This document shows positions 12,081 to 17,176 of a DNA stretch of 17,176 nucleotides, piece after piece. Numbering within the stretch: the stretch's first letter is position 1; every line of letters starts with the position of its first letter. The notes under the pieces were generated by a model that saw nothing but the letters and a program-made list of their open reading frames with translations, had not been told where the DNA came from and ran no database searches. Position numbers and translations under genes: made by a program. The stretch is from Desulfatitalea sp. UBA4791 (GTDB lineage Bacteria; Desulfobacterota; Desulfobacteria; Desulfobacterales; Desulfosarcinaceae). The stretch lies in NCBI GenBank assembly GCA_002402905.1, contig DHGT01000120.1, positions 1 to 17,176 on the forward strand, written 5' to 3'.

Positions 12081-12542
12081 CTATTTATATTCTTTGCGCT
12101 GGCGCTCCAGGTCACGTTGTTCGTCGCGGCGGCGGATGGTGTCGCGTTTGTCGTGTTGGTGCTTGCCTTTGGCCAGGGCCAGCTCGAGTTTGACCTTGCC
12201 GTCGCGGAAATAGAGGCGCAGGGGCACCAGGGTGTGGCCGCGTTCGTTGATTTTGCCATAGAGTTGCTTGATTTCGTGTTTGTGCATGAGCAGCTTGCGC
12301 ACGCGCAGGGGGTCGTGGTTGTCGTAGTAGGCGAACGGGTAGGGGCTGATGTGGAGCTGGTGGATGTAAACTTCCCCTTTTTTGATGCGGGCGTAGGAAT
12401 CCTTGAGGTTGGCGCGGCCCTGGCGCAGGGACTTGACTTCGGTGCCTTTGAGGACCATGCCGGCTTCGAAGCGGTCTTCGATAAAATACTCGTGGCGGGC
12501 TTTACGGTTTTCGGCGATGATTTTGATGTGATCTTTTGCCAC
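12081..12542 (-). CDS. smpB: SsrA-binding protein SmpB
   Basis: This 153-aa protein starts with GTG at 12542-12540 (read as Met), with GGGAG 9 nt upstream. It shows the SmpB core: RKARHEYFIEDRFEAGMVLK, GTEVKSLRQGRANLKDSYAR, HISPYPFAYYDNHDPLRVRK, and LVPLRLYFRDGKVKLELALA. The basic tail (KGKHQHDKRDTIRRRDEQRD) folds into a helix in the mRNA channel of the stalled ribosome. SmpB binds the tRNA-like domain of tmRNA and brings it to the ribosomal A site. Length is normal. The start is 3 nt after the ptsI stop, so it is co-transcribed with the PTS genes, and ssrA follows downstream. Confidence 0.97.
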   Translation of the reverse strand: MAKDHIKIIAENRKARHEYFIEDRFEAGMVLKGTEVKSLRQGRANLKDSYARIKKGEVYIHQLHISPYPFAYYDNHDPLRVRKLLMHKHEIKQLYGKINERGHTLVPLRLYFRDGKVKLELALAKGKHQHDKRDTIRRRDEQRDLERQRKEYK

Positions 12543-12545
12543 GGG

Positions 12546-14321
12546 CTATCGCTCCCATTTCATTTGATTGCCGTTGTTCAACAGGCTGCCATAGGTGTTT
12601 TCCATCAACCGTTCGATCTGGTCGATGGTCGTCAGCTTCAGCAGTTCGTCCACGAACTTTTTGGCCTGTTCGACGTTCAGCATGCGGATGGCGTTTTTGA
12701 CGACCGGAATGGCCTGGGGGTTGGTGCTCAGTTCATTGACGCCCATGCCCACGAGAATTGGGGCGTAGATGCTCTCACCGGCCATTTCACCGCACATGAA
12801 GACGGGGATGTGGTTGTGCTGGGCCGCTTCGGTGATGTGTTTGATCAGGCGCAGCACGGCCGGTGTGATCGGGTTGTACAGATAGGCCACGTTGCGGTTG
12901 CCGCGGTCGATGGCCATGGTGTACTGGATCAGGTCGTTGGTGCCGATGCTGAAAAAGTCGACCTCTTTGGCGATGGCATCGGCCATGATGGCGGCCGAAG
13001 GCACTTCGATCATGACACCGACGGGAATACGATCCTGGTGGGGCAGGCCATCGTTTTTTAACGACCTGGCGGCTTGCGCCAACAGCTTCTTGGTCTCGAT
13101 GATCTCCTCGACCTGGGAGATGAGGGGCAGCAGGATGCGCACCTGGCCGTAGTGGGCGGCACGCAGGATGGCCCGCAGCTGGGTGATGAACACGTTGGGT
13201 TTTTTCAGACAATAGCGGATGGCCCTGAGTCCGAGGACCGGGTTCTCCTCTTGTTCGGCGGTGTAGGCCACGGCCTTGTCGCCGTTGATGTCCAAGGTGC
13301 GGATGGTGACCGGTTTGTCGGGGATCACCTCGACCACGTCTTTGTAATTTTCGAACAGCTCGTCCTCGGTGGGAAAGCTGCTGCGCGCCAGGTATTGAAA
13401 TTCGGTGCGGTACAGGCCGATGCCGTCTCCGCCTCGGTCGCGCACGGCCACCACCTCTTCGGGCAGTTCGATGTTGCCCATGACGGCCATCTCCAGGCCG
13501 TCCTTGGTTTTGGCCGGCAGGTGGCCGCTGCGGGCATAGAGGGCGCGGCGCGCTTCGAATTGACTTTTCCGGGTTTCGGCTTCGGCCAGTGTCTCTTCGC
13601 TGGGGTTGACGACCACGGTGCCGGAAGTACCGTCCACGACGATGATGTCGTCGTTTTGAATAATGTTGGTGGCGCGGTCGAGGCCGAGCACCGCCGGTAT
13701 TTCCAGGCTGCGGGCGATGATGCTGGTGTGGGAAGCGCGGCCGCCGCTGTCGGTGACAAAGCCCATGACCCGCTCGAGCTGGATCTGGCTGGTTTCGGCC
13801 GGCGACAAGTCGCGGGCCACCAGGATGACCCGTTTGTTGATGCTGCCGATGTCGACGCATCCTGCGCCGGTGAGGTGCTTGAAGATACGGTCCGAGACGT
13901 TGGCCACATCTTCGGCGCGGTCGCGCAGGTAGGCGTCACCCATGCCTTCGAAGAGGGGTTTGATCGACATGACCACCTTGCGCAGGGCCCATTCGGCGTT
14001 GATCTGCTCCTGCTCGATGGTTTCGATGGTGCGGCCGTAGAGCATCTTGTCTTTGAGCAGCACCGCGTGGGTTTCCAGTATCTTGGCGTTTTCGCGCAGC
14101 TCTTCCGGGGTTTCGTTGATGATGTGGTGCAGTTCGTCGACGGCTTTTTTGACGGCGGCCTTGAAGCGTTTTTTCTCCGCTTCCAACTGCTTGCCGCTGA
14201 CGCTGTACTTGGGTACGACGTCCACGCCCTCTTTGTCGACCAGGTAGGCTTTGCCGATACAAATGCCCGGGGATCCGCCGATCCCCCGCAACATGATCTC
14301 TTGTGGCTCTTTTTCCGGCAT
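12546..14321 (-). CDS. ptsI: Phosphoenolpyruvate-protein phosphotransferase (Enzyme I)
   Basis: This 591-aa protein starts at ATG 14321 (MPEKEPQEIMLRGIGGSPGI), 7 nt after the HPr stop; a longer frame further 5' would overlap HPr and is not supported. Enzyme I autophosphorylates from PEP and passes phosphate to HPr. The phosphohistidine is His198 in DSGGRASHTSIIARSLEIPA. The C-terminal PEP-binding barrel shows GLYRTEFQYLARSSFPTEDE, GLRAIRYCLKKP, VGVMIEVPSA, DFFSIGTNDLIQYTMAIDRG and the catalytic Cys in FMCGEMAGE. Length and motifs are standard. It is encoded between ptsH and smpB. In Desulfobacterota, EI/HPr often serve regulatory or mannose-type PTS; no EII genes are visible here. Confidence 0.97.
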   Translation of the reverse strand: MPEKEPQEIMLRGIGGSPGICIGKAYLVDKEGVDVVPKYSVSGKQLEAEKKRFKAAVKKAVDELHHIINETPEELRENAKILETHAVLLKDKMLYGRTIETIEQEQINAEWALRKVVMSIKPLFEGMGDAYLRDRAEDVANVSDRIFKHLTGAGCVDIGSINKRVILVARDLSPAETSQIQLERVMGFVTDSGGRASHTSIIARSLEIPAVLGLDRATNIIQNDDIIVVDGTSGTVVVNPSEETLAEAETRKSQFEARRALYARSGHLPAKTKDGLEMAVMGNIELPEEVVAVRDRGGDGIGLYRTEFQYLARSSFPTEDELFENYKDVVEVIPDKPVTIRTLDINGDKAVAYTAEQEENPVLGLRAIRYCLKKPNVFITQLRAILRAAHYGQVRILLPLISQVEEIIETKKLLAQAARSLKNDGLPHQDRIPVGVMIEVPSAAIMADAIAKEVDFFSIGTNDLIQYTMAIDRGNRNVAYLYNPITPAVLRLIKHITEAAQHNHIPVFMCGEMAGESIYAPILVGMGVNELSTNPQAIPVVKNAIRMLNVEQAKKFVDELLKLTTIDQIERLMENTYGSLLNNGNQMKWER

Positions 14322-14328
14322 GTCTTGC

Positions 14329-14610
14329 TTATTCTCCAAAGCCCGTATTAAACAACTCGACGATGCGATCCAGAATTTCCTGATCCGCCGGGTCATCGAT
14401 CCGCACCCGCACCCGATCACCCTGGCCGGCGCCCAGTGTCAGAATATCGATGATCTGTTTGGCGTCCACCTCGTCCTGACTGGTTTGCAGCCATACGCCG
14501 TCAACGGCCTGCTGGGCCGTTTTGGCAAGTTTGGCGGCCGACCGGGCATGCAGTCCCAATTCGTTGACGATTTTCAGGTCCCGGTAGAGCAATTGATCGC
14601 TGTTTGCCAT
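14329..14610 (-). CDS. ptsH: HPr phosphocarrier protein
   Basis: This 93-aa protein starts MANSDQLLYRDLKIVNELGL. The phosphorylatable histidine is His21 in NELGLHARSAAKLAK. The second conserved region reads DEVDAKQIIDILTLGAGQGD; the position of regulatory Ser46 of Bacillus HPr is Gln52, so HPr-kinase control at that site is impossible. It accepts phosphate from Enzyme I, whose gene follows after 7 nt in the same transcript. A strong promoter lies about 80 nt upstream. The ribosome site is weak (TTTTGG region). Orthologues in related bacteria commonly act with EIIA-Man/Ntr-type regulators. Confidence 0.95.
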   Translation of the reverse strand: MANSDQLLYRDLKIVNELGLHARSAAKLAKTAQQAVDGVWLQTSQDEVDAKQIIDILTLGAGQGDRVRVRIDDPADQEILDRIVELFNTGFGE

Positions 14611-14691
14611 TTGAGTATGCCAAAAGGATAGCCATCGGGGATCGTGACGGACGAGATGGAAAGGCGGCTATCATTTTAAATAAAGCTGATT

Positions 14692-14720
14692 TTAGTACCA
14701 TTATCGTTTGGAGGTGTCAA
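14692..14720 (-). promoter_or_regulatory. Sigma-70 promoter of the ptsH-ptsI-smpB operon
   Basis: On the minus strand TTGACA (14720-14715) is followed after 17 nt by TACTAA (14697-14692). It lies about 80 nt before the HPr start and in the divergent region shared with the LOG gene. Confidence 0.65.
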
Positions 14721-14730
14721 CGGGGTTTGA

Positions 14731-14759
14731 TTGACAATGTTATAATATATTGATAAGAA
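14731..14759 (+). promoter_or_regulatory. Candidate promoter of the LOG-sensor operon
   Basis: TTGACA at 14731-14736 lies in a very AT-rich stretch with TATAAT at 14741-14746 (too close to serve as its -10) and a poor TAAGAA at 17-nt spacing (14754-14759). A start in this region is likely, but the exact -10 is unclear. The first 11 nt recur at 17108. Confidence 0.35.
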
Positions 14760-14818
14760 ACAATTTATTTCAATTTTGAGCGGCATGGTCGAAGATAGGG
14801 CATAACGATAGGAGACTT

Positions 14819-15469
14819 ATGGAAAAGCAATTTTTGATCGACGATTTGAAGCTGAGTGAGTCGTGGCGCTTGTTTCGCATCATGGGGGAGTTTGTCGAGG
14901 GCGTGGAAAGCCTCTACGAACTGGGCCCGGCGGTGAGTATTTTCGGTTCGGCGCGGATTCCGCCCACCGATCCGGTTTACCAGAAGGCCGAGCGCATCGC
15001 CGAGCTGTTTGTGAAAAACAAGTTTGCGGTGATCACCGGCGGCGGCGGCGGTGTCATGGAGGCGGCCAACAAAGGGGCGGCCAAGGCCGGCGGCCCGTCG
15101 GTGGGGATGAACATCAAGCTGCCTTTCGAGCAGGCCCCGAATCCCTATGCCGATATCCAGCTCGAATTTAAATATTTTTTCATCCGCAAAGTGATGTTTA
15201 TGAAGTATGCTTTTGCCTATGTGGCCATGCCCGGAGGGTTGGGCACCCTGGACGAGGTGTTCGAGGTGATGACCTTGATTCAGACCCGGCGGATCAAACC
15301 GTTTCCGGTGATCCTGGTGGGCAGCGACTACTGGTCCGGGTTGCTCGATTGGATCCGCTCACGGTTAAGGGATACGGGCAAGATTTCACCCGAGGACATG
15401 AATATCGTTCAGCTTCTCGACGATCCGGAAGAGGTGGTGGCTGCGGTAAAACGGGTCGTGGTGATATAA
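14819..15469 (+). CDS. LOG-family protein (cytokinin riboside 5'-monophosphate phosphoribohydrolase-like)
   Basis: This 216-aa protein starts at ATG 14819 behind AGGAG. LOG enzymes cleave the N-glycosidic bond of (cytokinin) nucleoside monophosphates, releasing ribose 5-phosphate; many bacterial members act on AMP. Visible motifs are VSIFGSARIPPTDPVYQKAE (Rossmann start), AVITGGGGGVMEAANKGA at about 71-88, and the signature MPGGLGTLDEVFEVMTLIQT at about 139-158, with the catalytic Glu and a conserved Arg earlier (RKVMFMK). The N-terminal 35 residues (LSESWRLFRIMGEFVEGVES) match the bacterial TIGR00730-like subgroup. It is followed after 11 nt by the GAF-PAS regulator, probably in one operon. 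Confidence 0.9.
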   Translation: MEKQFLIDDLKLSESWRLFRIMGEFVEGVESLYELGPAVSIFGSARIPPTDPVYQKAERIAELFVKNKFAVITGGGGGVMEAANKGAAKAGGPSVGMNIKLPFEQAPNPYADIQLEFKYFFIRKVMFMKYAFAYVAMPGGLGTLDEVFEVMTLIQTRRIKPFPVILVGSDYWSGLLDWIRSRLRDTGKISPEDMNIVQLLDDPEEVVAAVKRVVVI

Positions 15470-15480
15470 ACAGGGATGGT

Positions 15481-17070
15481 GTGACCTTGGTTGAACAAAC
15501 CCCTTATGACCGCCTGACGCGCGAGATGGAGGCGCTCAAGGCGCAATCCGAGCGGCTGATCGCGGCCGAGGGGGCGGTCCAGCGCCACAATGAATATTTA
15601 AAGGCGCTGCACGAAACCGCGTTGGGTTTGATCGACAAACTCGACCCCCAGGAGCTGCTCCAGACCATTCTCGAGCGCGCCGTGGCCCTGGCCGGCACCC
15701 AGCATGGTTTTTTTTATCTTCGCGAGCCCGACGACGATTACATGGATATGCAGGTCGGCATGGGGTTTTTCAGCGGCCAGTTGGGGCGCAGAGTGCATTG
15801 CGGGGAGGGATTGGGCGGCAAGGTATGGCAGTTGGGGCGCCCCCTGGTGGTGGATGATTACCAGCGCTGGTCCGATCGTCTGCCCGATGACTCGCTGGAC
15901 CGGTTGCACTGCGTGGTGGGCATTCCGCTCAAGTTCGACCAGCGGGTGCGCGGTGTCATCGGCTTGGGCCATGTGGCGCCCGACCGTCGCTTCGACGCGG
16001 AAGCTGTCCAGCTTCTTGAGCGTTTTGCCGCATTGGCGTTGCTGGCCCTTGAAAAGGCCGAGCTCTATATGGAGGTGCGCCGCGAGCTGGGCGAGCGGCA
16101 AAAGGCCGAGGCCCGTATTCGGGAGAGCGAGCAGCGCTACCGGAATTTCCTCGAATCCTCCCCCGATCCCATCGTGGTGTACAACATGGAGGGGACCGCC
16201 ACCTATGTCAATCCGGCATTCGAGCAGACGTTCGGCATGTCGCGCCAGGAGATACTTGGGGAGCGGATCGATTTCGTGCCGCCCGAGGCATGGCCTGAGA
16301 CGCGGGCCGCTATCGATGCCATGCTCCATGGCCAGACGATCAAGCTGTTCGAAACTCAGCGCATGACCAGGGATGGACGCATACTGGACGTGCAGATCAG
16401 TTCCTGCCTGTACATGGACGATTCGGGCAATCACGTGGGCAATATCGTCACCCTGCGGGACATATCCGACCGTAAAAGGGCCGAAAGGGCGCTGCGCAAT
16501 TACCAGGACCAGCTTGAAGCCCTGGTGCAGGAGCGTACCGGGGAGCTGAACCTGGCCAACGCGCAGCTGGGCCGGGAGGTCGAAGACCGCAAGCGGGCCG
16601 AGAAGGCCTTGCGCCGGCGCGAGGTCGATCTGCAGGCCCAATCCCAGCACCTGGAAGAGGTCAACACGGCCCTGAGGGTGTTGCTCAAGCAACGCAGTGA
16701 AGACAGGGACGAGCTGGGCAACAATGTGATGAACAACGTCAAAGAGCTGGTGCTGCCCTATCTGGAACAGATCCAGCAGACCCGATTGAGTACCCGCCAG
16801 CAGACCCTGGTGCGCATCCTGGAGTCCAACCTGAACCACATCGTGTCGCCGTTCGTGCAGCGGCTGTCGGCCCGCATGGCAGGCTTGACGCCGGCCGAGA
16901 TCCGCATCGCCAACCTGATCAAGGAGGGCAAGACCAACAAGGAAATCTCCGGGGTGATGTTCATCTCCAAAAACACGGTTTTGTACCACCGCCACAATAT
17001 CCGCAAGAAATTGAAGCTCGCCGGCACCGCCGTCAACCTGCGCTCCCACTTGCTGACCATGGACGAGTAG
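15481..17070 (+). CDS. GAF-PAS sensor with C-terminal LuxR-type HTH
   Basis: This protein has about 529 aa with GTG start at 15481 (AGGGA upstream); TTG 15487 is an alternative. A short coiled coil opens the protein. A GAF domain spans about 44-200 (ALGLIDKLDPQELLQTILER; VGIPLKFDQRVRGVIGLGHV). A PAS domain with S-box-type end spans about 215-330 (RYRNFLESSPDPIVVYNMEG; IVTLRDISDRKRAER). A long coiled coil spans about 330-415. The HTH is at about 466-525: AGLTPAEIRIANLIKEGKTN, KEISGVMFISKNTVLYHRHN. No histidine-kinase catalytic domain or membrane segment is visible, so it is a one-component cytoplasmic regulator. The ligand is unknown. This PAS-LuxR arrangement is common in sulfate-reducing Desulfobacterota. 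A hairpin terminator overlaps its stop codon. Confidence 0.9.
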   Translation: MTLVEQTPYDRLTREMEALKAQSERLIAAEGAVQRHNEYLKALHETALGLIDKLDPQELLQTILERAVALAGTQHGFFYLREPDDDYMDMQVGMGFFSGQLGRRVHCGEGLGGKVWQLGRPLVVDDYQRWSDRLPDDSLDRLHCVVGIPLKFDQRVRGVIGLGHVAPDRRFDAEAVQLLERFAALALLALEKAELYMEVRRELGERQKAEARIRESEQRYRNFLESSPDPIVVYNMEGTATYVNPAFEQTFGMSRQEILGERIDFVPPEAWPETRAAIDAMLHGQTIKLFETQRMTRDGRILDVQISSCLYMDDSGNHVGNIVTLRDISDRKRAERALRNYQDQLEALVQERTGELNLANAQLGREVEDRKRAEKALRRREVDLQAQSQHLEEVNTALRVLLKQRSEDRDELGNNVMNNVKELVLPYLEQIQQTRLSTRQQTLVRILESNLNHIVSPFVQRLSARMAGLTPAEIRIANLIKEGKTNKEISGVMFISKNTVLYHRHNIRKKLKLAGTAVNLRSHLLTMDE

Positions 17071-17090
17071 TGGGAAAAGCCCACTATTTT
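17068..17090 (+). terminator. Intrinsic terminator after the GAF-PAS regulator
   Basis: TAGTGGG (17068-17074, including the stop codon) pairs with CCCACTA (17080-17086) around a 5-nt loop and is followed by TTTT. Short but perfectly paired. Confidence 0.6.
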
Positions 17091-17176
17091 GCCGCTGTTT
17101 TATCAACTTGACAATGTTTCAAGCCCTGCGTTTTTATACAATCACCAGTCCAATTCAGTAACTTCCGGTTAGGTTT

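Noticed and set aside
13074..14351. Long plus-strand frame opposite ptsI
   Set aside because: Antisense to Enzyme I with all signature motifs; a GC-rich shadow frame.
15598..17106. Long minus-strand frame opposite the GAF-PAS regulator
   Set aside because: Antisense to recognisable GAF, PAS and HTH domains; the translation has no motif of its own.

Overview
The window looks like a Desulfobacterota (former Deltaproteobacteria, Desulfobacteraceae/Desulfosarcina-like) chromosome. The clues are a tmRNA with tag ADDYNYAVAA lying next to smpB, an HPr-EI pair upstream of smpB, and a GAF/PAS/LuxR-type regulator of a kind common in that group. The genus assignment is inference from general knowledge, not from a search.

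Region 1 (about 1-1100, minus strand) is decayed phage/IS material. It holds a frameshifted lipoprotein gene, a small helical protein and the N-terminal part of a terminase-like ATPase. The terminase frame breaks off near position 185 and runs directly into the C-terminal part of a DDE transposase, which leaves the window at its left edge.

Region 2 (1249-3285, plus strand) starts with a tyrosine-recombinase pair: a 133-aa protein that is only a core-binding-like domain, overlapping a full catalytic recombinase. A toxin-antitoxin pair follows (AbrB/MazE-type antitoxin plus Doc/Fic toxin) with its own promoter.

Region 3 (3530-8238, minus strand) looks like a replication/packaging module of a phage, satellite or integrative element. 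It has an 862-aa TOPRIM primase-helicase, apparently coupled to a short leader ORF; a gene ending in a small HTH protein; and a GAPxGN-type protein resembling small-terminase-associated proteins. Between primase and HTH gene is the most striking feature of the window: about 12 copies of a 9-bp motif, GTRCATACG, in both orientations within about 300 bp. They form nested inverted repeats around a GC-rich alternating purine/pyrimidine tract, and the array overlaps the end of the primase gene. It is a candidate iteron-type origin or a regulator-binding array.

Region 4 (8365-11220, plus strand) is a compact serine-recombinase cassette: small ORF, DUF2924 protein, large serine recombinase, and an HTH protein in ATGA overlap, closed by a hairpin terminator.

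Region 5 (11519-17090) is core chromosome. On the minus strand are ptsH, ptsI and smpB, then ssrA with its own promoter and terminator. On the plus strand are a LOG-family phosphoribohydrolase and a GAF-PAS-LuxR regulator. The boundary between accessory and core DNA falls between the recombinase cassette and the ssrA 3' end, where an imperfect 20/21-nt direct repeat may mark an old junction.
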